Both the position numbers and the translations under genes were made by a program. The notes under the pieces are model-generated. The model had not been told where the DNA came from and searched no databases. It saw only the letters and a program-made list of their open reading frames with translations. A stretch of DNA of 64,000 bases from contig JAZGTN010000058.1 in NCBI GenBank assembly GCA_037783415.1, forward strand, positions 8,158,001 to 8,222,000, in the 5' to 3' direction. Source of the stretch: Leptasterias polaris (lineage: Eukaryota > Echinodermata > Asteroidea > Forcipulatida > Asteriidae). Positions 10,668-21,940 of the stretch are shown in pieces; the stretch's first letter is position 1; every line of letters starts with the position of its first letter.

Positions 10668-12978
10668 ATGCCTTATCAATTACGTAAATACAGGCGTGAG
10701 AGCTTATCGGTGAGTGCACATGTTATTATTAGTGTATTACTATTGAGTATAATGCTAGAGTGGCTGTGGGTGAATTTGAAAATAATTACTCCATTGGTAA
10801 AACAGTCCAGATAACATTGGAGGATACTTTTGAACTGATGTACTCAATATTTGTGTTATTAAAGTCACATGTTTTCATTTGATATTTGTAAATGGAGTCC
10901 AATAAATCAATTAAACATCTTTGTTCACCTTGTTTGTCCATGTCCACAAAAGACAGGACCTCTCTTGTTCATCTTCCTTGAGATGAATTACTGTTTTGTT
11001 AAAGCCCATCTGTACCAATATACGTTCAACATTTTGGGGGGCATATCACAAGTTATATGCTTTCTCAGCTCATCAGTTGCCAATAAAACACTATACAGGC
11101 TACTGGTATAATTATGAGTGTTGAGTTCACTTTCATCAGGCTAAATACCTTCCCTTTCAGTATAAAATTGGTGACGAAGTGTCGGCCCTATGGCCAGCTA
11201 ATGGCAGGTGGTATAAGGCATTGATAGTGCAGGTTGAAAAAGGTAAGTTTTTCTCTTATCTTTTGCAGTATTTTGTGGTTTAACCAGTGAACGCCGAGAA
11301 TCTTCCATTTTTTCCCCTTACACCCTGAGGGGGTTATTTTCTGGAAACTGCCAGAATCGTTTTTCTTTGAGCGTATCATTGGCACAAAGACACCTCGACA
11401 TGACAAAGCCAAGAGAGCACAAAGATTATCATTGAAGCATTGAAGCTTGTTGTTTCTCTTTTGAGGAAATATCATATTCATGCACCATGAAATGCACAAC
11501 CTGGGCATGAGATATGACTGTCATTTTGGTCTACTGCTCAGACCTCCCTCCATTGAACCAAAATACAATAAAATACATTAGTGGATCGATGCCTCTCGAT
11601 GCTATGTAATCTTCTTCTTACAACAAAACGATGAAGCCTGGAATCAGGGAATTACTGCAAAATTGTGAATTTTCCTTGTTACTTAAAGTGGGCTTTGAGC
11701 TCTGTGTGGGTGAAACAAAGTGTTGCACTATCAGTGCATGCACTGAGCACGCTCCAAAGTGGAAAGTTGGGTGACCTTTGCTGTGGTCATCCAATGTGAC
11801 CTGAAAATACCAAAGTGACGTCGCCCAGCATCTGTACTGGGAAAAATTAGCTTTTGAAGACGTCAACTGGTTAAAACATAAGTTAACAGGGCCATTTACA
11901 TATCTTCAAATTGTATCAAGTTGATTGTATAGCAAGGTTGCAATATTTGAATACGGTATTACAGGATCGGTTAGATCAAAAATCTTAAATTGCACAAATT
12001 TACATAAATCTTAAATTGCACAAATTTACATACAAGTTACATGGTATATTGTATGAAGATGGTCATTGTAAACAAAAATTCCTTCAGGATTTTCGGCCCA
12101 AAGTGCTATAGTTTTAAGAAACACGTACAAGAGTATTTTTGTTCTCGCAATTGAGTAACATTGCATTGAATACAACAAAAACCTTGACAACAGAAACCGT
12201 TGTTCATTGATTTCTCAAAAACCTGATGTTTTCACAGGATAGTTTAATGATGTAGATTTTGAAAACTAGTTGATTGAAATGAATGCATTCATCCCAAACC
12301 AATGATGTAATTTACCTCTTAATTGATAGGAATAATTATATAGGTTGTTCGAAACTTGAAATGCAAACTGATTTGCCATTAGACTCAATATTTTGTTCAC
12401 CCATTGACTTGATACATCATGAAATCTTCGGATGTTGCATTAAGTTATGTATTATTTTTTGCGTGTTATAATCAGTGATTTTATGACCCTTTCAGGCAGA
12501 TACTCTGTCAGGTATGGTGATGGCGCTACAAAGAGCCTGCTTAAAAATCAGGTGAGGGATGAAGTTGAGGAAGATCTGCACGCTTGTACTTCACCTTTTG
12601 CTCCCGATAACGAGTCGTATGTTACAGACTCTTCAGATTCAGCAGTCAGTGTTGCTTGTGCACTCTCTCATATGCAAAGTTGCCCAAAGGAAGACAACAT
12701 TTCTTTTCAGCCAGTCCTCTGTCATCATACTCGAATGAATTGGTTTCATCTGAATCGGTCAATAATGATCAACTACGAAGAGGTAGAGACAGACCAATCT
12801 TTGCTGACAAACCAAAATAATGATGTCACAGAAGCAAAGACAAGCAACATAAAAGTGCACGCATCTACATCGGGTAATAGTGATCAACTAGAAAGAGGTA
12901 GAGACACACCAATCATTGCTGACAAACCAAATGAACGCCAACAGCCTGCACGTGTGCCTAGAGTACAGCGTTCTAGAG
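10668..12978 (+). CDS. Tudor-like domain protein (exons 10668-10709, 11161-11242, 12496-12978)
   Basis: Exon 1 (acceptor tgatctacag before 10660) has ATG 10668 and 14 codons, ending TCG|gtgagt. Exon 2 (acceptor ccctttcag) encodes IGDEVSALWPANGRWYKA and ends phase 1 at GAAAAAG|gtaagt. Exon 3 (acceptor cctttcag) restores frame and begins GRYSVRYGDG. All joins keep frame. The order of IGDxVxAxWPxxGxWYxA, hydrophobic strand and YxVRYxDG is that of a Tudor-type barrel, a methyl-lysine or methyl-arginine reader, at about residues 15-60. The rest of exon 3 (about 140 residues) is polar and probably disordered. Exon 3 may end at AGAG|gtaatt (12978) with further exons not found, or run to a stop at 13002-13004. 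A strong internal donor (AATCAG|gtgagg at 12551) and an acceptor-like cttttcag near 12710 suggest alternative splicing. Likely a nuclear or granule protein; the precise role is unknown. Confidence 0.68.
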
Positions 12979-13039
12979 GTAATTTAATCAGTAACCCTAT
13001 TTGAAACAATCCCTTATAAAAAAAATACCACAATTTACC

Positions 13040-13830
13040 ATACAAATTACCATACATAATTACCACTGATTTACCATTTGAATGGTGCGAATGGTGTTAT
13101 GGAACACAATTACCACTGAATGGTAAATTACCATTGACAAACTGCCACTGGTTTCACCACTGGTACTTTTATGGTAGTAGATGGTACAGTAAATGGTGTT
13201 CCTATGGTATTGCCACTGGTACTTCCAATGGTAGTAGATGGTACAGTGAATGGTGTTCTTATGGTATTACCACTGGTACTTCCAATGGTAGTAGATGGTA
13301 CCATGAATGGTGTTCCTATGGTATTGCCACTGGTACTTCCAATGGTAGTAGATGGTACAATGAATGGTGTTCCTATGGTATTGCCACTGGTACTTCCAAT
13401 GGTAGTAGATGGTACAGTGAATGGTGTTCTTATGGTATTACCACTGGTACTTCCAATGGTAGGAGATGGTACCATGAATGGTGTTCCTATGGTATTGCCA
13501 CTGGTACTTCCAATGGTACTTCCAATGGTAGATGGTACAGTGAATGGTGTTCCTATGGTATTACCACTGGTATACTTCCAATGGTAGTAGATGGTACAAT
13601 GAATGGTGTTCCTACGGTATTACCACTGGTATACTTCCAATGGTGTAGATGATACAGTGAATGGTGTTCCTATATGGTATCATCTCCCTTGCAATAGTTA
13701 TTGTGGTAAAGTGAACAACATTTACTATGGGTACCAGTGGTTATATGGGATGACGAAGTGGATGGCCTTTCCTATATGTTTAGTTTCCTATGGTAAAGTG
13801 ACCTTTTTCTAGTAGTAGCACCAATGGTAG
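13040..13830 (+). repeat. 57-bp ATGGT-rich minisatellite
   Basis: About nine copies of a 57-bp unit (starts atggtagtagatggtac, ends ccactggtacttcca), with clean copies from about 13171 to 13620 and degenerate edges. 57 is divisible by 3, and at least two forward frames and one reverse frame lack stops, producing apparent proteins of 115-172 residues that are repeat artefacts. Related ATGGT-rich DNA lies at 32.6 and 34.1 kb. Confidence 0.9.
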
Positions 13831-14404
13831 TTTATTCCTAAACAATGTGATTTATCAAATATTCCTTTTTGGTTTTATTGGTCGCATTATCCATGCAAAC
13901 AGAAAACAAATGTAAATTTGATATGAAATGATAACTTGTTTTTACTCATTATAAATTTGACGATGGTAAACCTATCACTTGAACAAGGACATCTATCAAC
14001 CACTATTGTTTTTACATAATGAAAGAATGCCACCATAAATCAAATTTATCCTTATATTTCAGTTTAAAGAAAACATTTTTATTCATACATCAACAAAACA
14101 ATTATTGCAATGTTTCAAATGATTTGAAAAAATCAGTCTGATAAAAAGTCAGTCTGATAAATACAACTATATAGGGCAAAAGTGTTGCCAAACAAACTCA
14201 AATCTGGCTTTTACCTTAACGACGGAAACTCCACATCCTTGATGTCTTTTTTTTTTTTTTTTTTTTTCAAACTGATAATTTCAGTTTCAAAAGTCAAATT
14301 CAGACCCAAACAACCCAATCAATGCAACACTGAATCATAATTGTAAACTAACATTAAAAAACACACCTAAAACTGTGCCTTTCCCCCACAATGAAAATTT
14401 AAAC

Positions 14405-14760
14405 ACCTTTAAAACATGGTTTATGAACCACTAACATTCTAGCATCATAAAATATGGTTTACAAAACATGGTTTATAAACCATGAAATGTTAAGCACCTT
14501 CAAAACATGGTTTATAAACCAAGAAAATGTAAGCACCTTCAAAACATGGTTTATAAACCATGACAATTTAAGCACCTTCAAAACATCGTTTATAGGCCTA
14601 AACCATAAAATGTTGAGCACCTTCAAAACATGGTTTATTAACCATAACAATTCTAGCATCATGGTTTACAAATCATGGTTTATAAACCTTGAAAAACTGA
14701 AGCCTCACAAACAAGGTTTATAAACCATTTAAAAAATACTTTTATAAATGTCATGATGTT
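14405..14760. repeat. palindromic 39-bp minisatellite, block 1
   Basis: The unit contains the perfect palindrome catggtttataaaccatg plus aagcaccttcaaaa, with a period near 39 bp. Because the period is 13 codons and the core is palindromic, ORFs appear on both strands. The block ends with aaaaatacttttataaatgt, which also follows block 2 at about 15188, so the block and its flank were duplicated together. Confidence 0.85.
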
Positions 14761-14820
14761 CACTAGAGTGGCTCATAACAGATAAACTTTCCAACTGAAA
14801 TATTCTTTGGAAAATAAAGG

Positions 14821-14945
14821 TTGTTTATGACGAGAGGGCAAGATCAGCAAAGGTTTTGTTTTATGTGTTTCCCTGGCCTCATTTACCAACTTCTTTCCCA
14901 CATATCAGTTGAATTCAAGTTGATGAATTTCCGGGTATACTGTCG
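14821..14945 (-). pseudogene. decayed duplicate of the BEN gene terminal exon
   Basis: Read on the minus strand this segment aligns with the functional terminal exon at 15276-15412: TVYPEIH-QLEFN then a stop, against TVYPAIQQPEFN R, and further VNEARETHKTKPLLILPS against VNEARETHTKKPLLTLPS. The Arg codon is now TGA. The acceptor AG of the intact copy is not preserved next to it. Together with the repeated 39-bp blocks on either side, this indicates a segmental duplication of about 450 bp that copied the last exon, after which this copy decayed. Confidence 0.8.
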
Positions 14946-14949
14946 TGAA

Positions 14950-15200
14950 AATTTAAGCACTTTCAAAACATGGTTTATAAACCATGAAATGTTAAGCACC
15001 TTCAAAACATGGTTTAGAAATCATGAAATTTTAAGCACCTTCAAAACATGGTTTAGAAATCATGAAATTTTAAGCACCTTCAAAACATGGTTTATAAACC
15101 ATGACAATTTAAGCATCATGGTTTCAAAATCATGGTTTATAAACCATGAAAGACTGAAGCCTCACAAAACATGGTTTAAAAACCATTTTAAAAATACTTT
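14950..15200. repeat. palindromic 39-bp minisatellite, block 2
   Basis: Same unit as the block at 14405-14760 (catggtttataaaccatg, with catggtttagaaatcatg variants), about six copies, located between the pseudo-exon and the intact BEN terminal exon. It lies in what should be the gene's 3' flank or 3' UTR. Confidence 0.85.
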
Positions 15201-15275
15201 TATAAATGTAATGATGTTCACTGCAGTGGCTTTCAACAGGGTTGATGCTTAATTCATTTTGTTTTTTTGGGTTGT

Positions 15276-17678
15276 TTAAGACGAGCCCAAAGAGGGCAAG
15301 GTCAGCAAAGGTTTCTTTGTATGTGTTTCTCTGGCCTCATTAACCCACTTCTCCCTGACATATCTGTTAAACTCTGGTTGCTGAATTGCTGGGTAGACTG
15401 TCTGAACATATGCTGTTTCAAAATAGAATAAAAACACACTTTTGTCATCATCAACAAAATTGGGGAAACATTAGGTTAGTTTCACCATCAACTTACACTG
15501 ACAAAGCTTTGCTTAGGCCTATCCGCACACGTTTAGTTTTTTGAGTCAAGACCCAAAGTCTGAGACCGAGACGTCATCTTCCGAGACATGACCTAGGGGA
15601 GACCATACAGTCTGACACCTTACAGTTTGAGGGGGAGACCGAGACCTCCATCACCTAGGTTGAAACCTCTGTCACTTGTGTTGGCAATACTTGACAATAT
15701 CCCAAGGGATGCTTAAATTAATTGTTTTTGTGAACTTTTTCAACATTTCAGTGACATATTTGTTTGATCAGTTTTTAGGCATTGAAAATTGATTTCAACA
15801 AAGTCTGTCCATATTCAATAAGCCATTTGCAAGTTAAATTTGAATAAAGTCTGGTAAAATGACTTGATCAGTCATAAGATACCGCTTACTTGAATTCCTC
15901 AGACTATAGAGACAGTTGCTATGTCAAATGCTTTTTGTATACCAACCTCCAGATGGGCAAACCCTGGTACTAGTGTGCCATACACATTCATTCGGGTGTT
16001 GGCCATTTCTTACGTAACTACGCAAAAGCTTGCCCTGAATCATGTGTCATGACAACTGTCTCTATAGTCTGAGGAATTTAAATTTAAGTGGTAACTTGTG
16101 ATCAAGCATGTAATGTACCAGACAATACTAAAATCTGACATGCAAATGGCTTATATACCCCTGGATTTATTAGCCTATCAAGCATGATATTTATGCAACC
16201 AAAACTATTACAAGTAGTAACACACCTCTTATTGCTTCAACACTCTCCACTGGTAGTGCTGGCTTTGGTGCTTTTTTCCTGTCCACATTACACGCAGATC
16301 CACTCAGTGAGGACTGCTTCAGCATTTCAGATGTAAACGCAGCCATTAGAAGTTCATTGGTGAGCTTCCTTGATCCCTTATCAAGGTTGATTTTTGCCAT
16401 TTTTTCTGATGATATTAAAATGGTGTCATCTTTCAGTCTTATCTGAAGAATATAAAATTGCATAGCATGTAAAATAAGGAAATGAAAGAGCAGTGACTCG
16501 GTCTAAAACAGCCATTAAAAAAATGTGTAGGGTCATGGTCGTGTGATAAACACATGGACACGACCCTTCAGGTTTTAAATGGCCATTTAACAACTCTAAA
16601 TGACCTTCTCGTTAAAAACTGTATTAATGTGTAAAACGTTTGAAAATTTTCAATCTGTCACTTCCTCATGCTCCATTTCACAAAGGGTCACAATGCACAC
16701 AATAAAGGGTTGTTGCATATGCGTGCTTACTAATAAATTTTACATTGAGTACCAGTGCGTATTGATTGCATAATGCGTAAATTAGCTCCTGTAGAACCTT
16801 GTGCACCAACATGCGTACAAAAACAATTCACCATGTCTCTACTTCACCGTTAAAGTTGACCAGAATGGATAAACTGTCTGCTGTATTTATAAATGTATGA
16901 AATAGAATGGTAGGGAACTGACTGATAATTTTGTCACTGATGTTTATCACTTGGTTTGGGTTGATGATGCTGATCTTTTCTCATATGGAGGTTGTAAATA
17001 ATTCAAATTGATGTCAAGTGGGCATTGTAAATTTGTAGGTACACATGACACTGTTTACTAAGCAACATCTGAAATTCACTTTCAAGATCATTTCGTACCG
17101 AAACACAATTAAATGGAAAGTGTGCGCTAAAACTGTATTTTAAATACTGAAATATTGTAAAATGTTACCTCGTTGATAGTAGACGGAGTTCTTAAATGAA
17201 CTGGTGCAGTTGCAGGTTTGCCATGAGTAGGGTGGTGACTGGCAAACCGATGGGAAAGTTGTTGCATTTTCTGCAGATATTGCGGCAACGCTGAACAAAA
17301 TTGTAGTTTTACATTAGTGATAATCCAGTGAAATTACACTCTGGTTCAAATTGTGAAGAACTTATTATGGTACTGAATGTTTTCTTGTCATGTCCAATTG
17401 AAGCCAAGCTCACCTACGGCAAGTCTCGGCCTAATAGTACTGGCCCGTTGCATTAGTGTCATTTTAATGTAAAAACATAGATTTTTTAAAAGTTTGTTTG
17501 TCTACATGTAGGCCTACTTGTCAACTCCAGGACTTTTGAATCAACACATAATCTATCTAACCTACATGATAACAACATACAGGCCTACATGTACCTTCCA
17601 ATGTTGCCAGTGAACTCTGTAGAGCACTATTATGCAGTTTTAATTGTGCAATTTCTCTGGCCTGCTGCTCAATTTTAC
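15276..17678 (-). CDS. BEN-domain gene, C-terminal four exons
   Basis: Minus-strand exons in transcript order: 17678-17595 (acceptor tgtcacag, donor GAAG|gtacat), 17290-17169 (acceptor tgttcag, donor GAG|gtaaca), 16442-16226 (acceptor tcttcag, donor AGAG|gtgtgt), 15412-15276 (acceptor gaaacag, stop TAA). Phases agree at all three joins. The first exon encodes a heptad-like helix (KIEQQAREIAQLKLHNSALQ). The third encodes the start of a BEN domain: IRLKDDTILISSEKMAKI, then KLTNELLMAAFTSEMLKQSSLSG, a basic loop, and PALPVESVEAI. The last exon completes it with AYVQTVYPAIQQPEFNRYVR. BEN domains bind DNA or chromatin proteins and commonly act in transcriptional repression in the nucleus. The first exon begins with 2 nt of a codon, whereas the upstream exon at 28131 ends in phase 0, so at least one exon in the 17.7-28.1 kb gap is missing or unseen. 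Confidence 0.78.
15893..16078. mobile_element. MITE with 26-bp inverted repeats
   Basis: aattcctcagactatagag plus acagttg (15893-15918) is repeated inverted at 16053-16078 (caactgt...ctgaggaatt) without mismatch. The 186-bp element lies in the intron between the last two BEN exons. No ORF. Superfamily not determined. Confidence 0.85.
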
Positions 17679-17844
17679 CTGTGACAGAGAGCGCTATGGA
17701 TTGACACGTCATTTAGAAACTGCTCCGTAAATTAACAAAATTCCACCACTGAATCCACCGTCACCTGCTCTCAAATCGTTAATACACTCTACTTCACAGT
17801 TGTGCTGAAATCAAGGTAATTTTTAATCTTCAATAATCACCAAT

Positions 17845-18651
17845 ATGCCACCAAAAAAAGACAAAAAACGGTTGGTCTTGACTGCTGACCATAATGACGA
17901 CCAAGTCAACGATGATGGCGCCATTTCGGACTCTAATTCCGACAGTCTTTTCTCCATACTACGAAAAGAGCTCCAAGAAATGAAGTCTGGTATACAAAAT
18001 AAACTTGATACAGTTCTCACCAACCAACAATCTCTTCTTTCGAGAATGACTTCAATTGAGGACAAGCACAAGGAGCTTGAAAAATCTGTCATTTTCACAT
18101 CCCAAGTAGTAGATGACATGCGCAAAGAAAATATAGCACTCACAACTAACCTCAAGGGTACAACCTCAGAACTGGAATCTATGAAATGTAAAGTCGTTCA
18201 ACTAGAGGAATCCACCATTCAACTGGAGCGATACTCGAGAGGTTTTAACTTGAGATTTGGAGGCATCCCGGAGGTTGAAAATGAACACTCTTACGACATA
18301 ATAAAGGATGTCCTGGCCGATAAATGTAATCTCCATCCAGAGATGGAAAGAGTTCACCGATCAGGACGCATCCCAAAAACAACCACAGACAGACCTCGGC
18401 ACATTATGGTCAAGTTCCTATATCGTCATGAACGACTAGCAGTTTTGAAACGAGCCAAGGAAGCACTATCTAATAGCGGGATCTTCGTTCTGCAGGATCT
18501 TCCAGCAGCAGATGTAGCTAAAAAAAGAAGCCTGAGAGAGGTTATGAAAGTCGCGTACAAAGCAGGCAAGAAACCCGTCTTCCGGAATGGCAATCTCTAC
18601 ATCAACGGACAGAAGTACACCCCTCCACCATCTGAGACGCGTCCACACTGA
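17845..18651 (+). CDS. LINE ORF1 protein, coiled coil plus RNA-binding region
   Basis: 268 aa from ATG 17845. A basic N-terminus (PPKKDKKR) is followed by an acidic linker, a coiled coil at about residues 45-130, and then the sequence ERYSRGFNLRFGGIPE at about residue 127, which matches the start of the RRM of L1-type ORF1 proteins (pattern NRxxRxNxxxxGIPE). A basic C-terminal domain follows (VHRSGRIPK...RPRHIMVKF). Such proteins trimerise through the coil and coat the element's RNA in the cytoplasm. No zinc knuckle seen. Confidence 0.82.
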   Translation: MPPKKDKKRLVLTADHNDDQVNDDGAISDSNSDSLFSILRKELQEMKSGIQNKLDTVLTNQQSLLSRMTSIEDKHKELEKSVIFTSQVVDDMRKENIALTTNLKGTTSELESMKCKVVQLEESTIQLERYSRGFNLRFGGIPEVENEHSYDIIKDVLADKCNLHPEMERVHRSGRIPKTTTDRPRHIMVKFLYRHERLAVLKRAKEALSNSGIFVLQDLPAADVAKKRSLREVMKVAYKAGKKPVFRNGNLYINGQKYTPPPSETRPH

Positions 18652-19054
18652 GAACTGTCATAACTTCATCAAGCCTACTTCAATTATTAACTATCAGCTG
18701 GTGGTCTAAATTAAACTAAGTCTGGTATCAATCTGTGTACCTTGGAAAATAATTACAGTTTGGTACTTGTACTTAATTATTGTATTTACGGCAGCAGTTT
18801 TGAGATGCAACAATCCATATACTGAACATAACTTGCGTTCCTTATGAATATATTGATTTACACTATTTGTTTTGTCAGTGTACTGTCTTATGTGTCATTG
18901 TTGTGTATGCTGTGTGTATCGCAGGTCAGCGATTGTCTAAAACCAATACTAAGTTATTTGTGGCCTTAATCCTGTAATTGATGAAGAGTATAATAACAAT
19001 GAACTGTTCAGTTTGTCTAATAACTCCATTTACTATTCTACCGAAAAGGTTTCA

Positions 19055-21940
19055 ATGACAATGGATGAAAACTGCTTTTCATTGTTACACGTTAATATTA
19101 GAAGTCTCCAAAAAAACTTTGAAAATCTCAAACTACTTCTTAAATCGATAAAACACAAGTTCTCAGTTATTGCACTCTCTGAAACTTGGCTTAAAACTAT
19201 TCCCCATTGTTACTATTCCTTACCAGGTTATGAACTTATTGTGAACAATAGGCATGGTCCTAAAACTGGTGGTGGTGTTGCACTTTACATATCTGATGAA
19301 TTGAATGTTATAATCAGAGAGGACCTTAACTTTTCAGATGATTCGCTTGAATCCTTATTTGTTGAAATCTCAAAACCAAAAGTAAAAAATACTATTGCAG
19401 GAGTTGTATACAAAGCGCCATCTATTGCCCACGATGAGTTTATGACCACTTTTCAAAATATTTGTTCTAGCATAAGCTGTAACACATCTTGTGTTATCTC
19501 AGGCGATTTTAACATCAATTTACTAAATTATTCGAATTATTGTTCCCAGTCATTTATGGATTTACTGGCTACCAACACCTTCCTCCCATTAATTGACAAG
19601 CCTACCCGTATTACAGATACCTCTGCTACTCTTATTGATAACTTATTTTGTAACATATTACCTTGTCCCAAATCAGGTATCTTATTGTCTGATATTTCAG
19701 ACCATTTGCCGATCTTTATGTACATACAGTCCCCAAACTCCAATGTCCCCAATAGTAGCACTAGCAGTCATAATAATAATCATTCTAATCGTAATTTTTC
19801 CCAATCAAACCTACAGAAATTTAACGAGGACCTATTTGCCTCAAATTGGGCTGATGTGTTTTGTTGCAATGACCCGGAAGAGTCATTCAATGACTTTATT
19901 AATAAGTTTAACTATTTGTATGATAAAGATATTCCACCTAAATCTCACAACTATAAACCGAGTCGTAAACATTCACCTAACTTACCATGGATAACATGCT
20001 CACTTCTAAGATCAATTAATAAGAAAAATAAACTTTACCGGCAATATATGTCTAATCCTACAATTCCACACAAAAAAAAGTACACTAAATACAAAAATAC
20101 ACTAACTAGCCTTTTAAGAACTTCTAAGGAAAACTATTACGCCAATCAAATTGAAAAGGCAAAAAAAAGTGTTCAAAACACTTTGAAGCAAATTAATTCA
20201 ATTTTAAACAAAAACAAATCTTCAAAAACTATTAAAACAATTATCTCTGATGGGCATTTAACTTCCAGTCCTGATGAAATTGCTGACTGCTTCAACTCAT
20301 ATTTTACCAATATTGGTCCGGACCTTGCAAGTAAAATCCAACAAACAAATTCTTCTCTCAGTTTTACTGACACCCTGACTAACCCCAACAAAAAATCTTT
20401 ATTTTTTACCCCAGTTAATAAATATGAGGTTACTGATATAGTTAACAATCTAGAACACAAAAAGAGTTGTGGGCACGATTTTATAAACATGTTTATTATC
20501 AAACACTCAATAACTGCCATATGTGAACCACTTGCACATATTATTAATACTTCTTTTATGACAGGTGTTGTACCATCTCAGTTAAAGGTTGCAAAGGTTA
20601 TCCCTGTTTTTAAAAAAGGTGACTCTAGTTGTGTTAGCAATTACAGACCAATATCTATTCTGACTTGTTTCTCTAAAATTTTTGAAAAATGTGTTTATGC
20701 ACGTACTATTAAATTTCTAGATAAATTCAGTATTTTGTCAAACTCCCAATTTGGATTTCGTAGTAAACATTCAACCTCCCATGCCCTTTTAGATTTTATT
20801 GATAAGGTTTCCAAAGCAATCGATGACTCTAAGCACACACTGGGGATATTCCTTGATCTTTCGAAAGCCTTTGATACAATCAACCATGATATCTTACTGC
20901 ATAAACTTTCCTATTATGGCATTCGAGGAATTACACTTGATTGGTTTAGAAGTTATCTCTTTAACAGATCTCAATATGTGTCCATAGATGGTACTAATTC
21001 AAGTACCAGAATCCTAACACATGGCATACCTCAAGGATCAATATTAGGACCATTACTCTTTTTAATATATATTAATGATTTCACACAATCCTCAGATGAA
21101 CTTTCTTTTATATTATTTGCTGATGATTCAAATTTATTTTATTCCCATAGTAATCTTAATTACCTCATTAAAAAGATCAACACTGAACTGATACATGTCG
21201 CAAACTGGTTCAGAGTCAATGGACTGTCTCTCAATATTGAAAAAACCAATTTCATGTTGTTTAGCAGTACTGCCAATGAAATTCCTTGCGATGTTAAAAT
21301 TGTTAACACTGTTATTAAAAAAACTGAGTGTTGTAAATTTTTGGGGTTATATATTGACTCGGGTTTAAAGTGGGATTCTCATATTGACCAGTTATGTAAA
21401 ATAATTTCTATAAATATTGGGGTGATTAATAAGATCAAATTCCTTGTCCCTGCAAAAGTACTAGATTCTCTTTATAATACATTAATCGGATCGTATCTTA
21501 ATTATGGTATACTGGCATGGGGAGGTAGTTCAATCAACAAACTGAACAGAATTCTCCTCCTACAGAAACGGGCTTTACGTACCATTAATTTTGCTGATTT
21601 TCGTTCACATACAAGTCCCTACTTTACTAAACATAAGACTCTTAAAGTCAAAGACATTTATTATCACCAACTTGGGTCCCTCGTGTATCAGTCTACCCGT
21701 AATACTTTACCATCTTCAATTAATAGTATATTTACACACAATCAAGAGATTCACTCACACTTTACTCGTCAAGCCTCCAACCTTCATATACCATATACCC
21801 GTACTTCTCTTGCTTATAAAACAGTTAAACTTGAGGGACCCAAGCTCTGGAACTCGCTCAACTCTCAACTTAAAGCCTCAAAAAGTCTTTCTGTATTTAA
21901 GCGTAAATTTAAGTGTACTTTGTTGAATTCATATTGTTGA
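19055..21940 (+). CDS. LINE ORF2: AP-type endonuclease and reverse transcriptase
   Basis: About 961 aa. The frame is open from about 18950, but the first ATG is 19055 (residues MTMDENC), so I start there. Residues about 10-225 form an exonuclease-endonuclease-phosphatase domain: HVNIRSL, ALSETWL, GGGVALYI, GVVYKAP, SGDFNINLL and a final SDHLPIF. The reverse transcriptase spans about 490-800: KVIPVFKKGD, NYRPISIL, FGFRSKHST, LDLSKAFDTINHDIL, HGIPQGSILGPLLFLIYIND, and the catalytic FADDSNLF. A conserved C-terminal region follows (YLNYGILAWGG...LQKRALR). All key residues are present. The product nicks DNA and primes reverse transcription at the nick. Confidence 0.88.
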   Translation: MTMDENCFSLLHVNIRSLQKNFENLKLLLKSIKHKFSVIALSETWLKTIPHCYYSLPGYELIVNNRHGPKTGGGVALYISDELNVIIREDLNFSDDSLESLFVEISKPKVKNTIAGVVYKAPSIAHDEFMTTFQNICSSISCNTSCVISGDFNINLLNYSNYCSQSFMDLLATNTFLPLIDKPTRITDTSATLIDNLFCNILPCPKSGILLSDISDHLPIFMYIQSPNSNVPNSSTSSHNNNHSNRNFSQSNLQKFNEDLFASNWADVFCCNDPEESFNDFINKFNYLYDKDIPPKSHNYKPSRKHSPNLPWITCSLLRSINKKNKLYRQYMSNPTIPHKKKYTKYKNTLTSLLRTSKENYYANQIEKAKKSVQNTLKQINSILNKNKSSKTIKTIISDGHLTSSPDEIADCFNSYFTNIGPDLASKIQQTNSSLSFTDTLTNPNKKSLFFTPVNKYEVTDIVNNLEHKKSCGHDFINMFIIKHSITAICEPLAHIINTSFMTGVVPSQLKVAKVIPVFKKGDSSCVSNYRPISILTCFSKIFEKCVYARTIKFLDKFSILSNSQFGFRSKHSTSHALLDFIDKVSKAIDDSKHTLGIFLDLSKAFDTINHDILLHKLSYYGIRGITLDWFRSYLFNRSQYVSIDGTNSSTRILTHGIPQGSILGPLLFLIYINDFTQSSDELSFILFADDSNLFYSHSNLNYLIKKINTELIHVANWFRVNGLSLNIEKTNFMLFSSTANEIPCDVKIVNTVIKKTECCKFLGLYIDSGLKWDSHIDQLCKIISINIGVINKIKFLVPAKVLDSLYNTLIGSYLNYGILAWGGSSINKLNRILLLQKRALRTINFADFRSHTSPYFTKHKTLKVKDIYYHQLGSLVYQSTRNTLPSSINSIFTHNQEIHSHFTRQASNLHIPYTRTSLAYKTVKLEGPKLWNSLNSQLKASKSLSVFKRKFKCTLLNSYC

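Noticed and set aside
13134..13652. 172-codon + ORF and overlapping ORFs on both strands in the 57-bp array
   Set aside because: They follow from a repeat period divisible by three with few stops; no splice or start support.
14454..15252. Paired + and - ORFs with repeated FINHE/STFKTW peptides
   Set aside because: They are translations of the palindromic 39-bp minisatellite, and the 143-codon one crosses the pseudo-exon.
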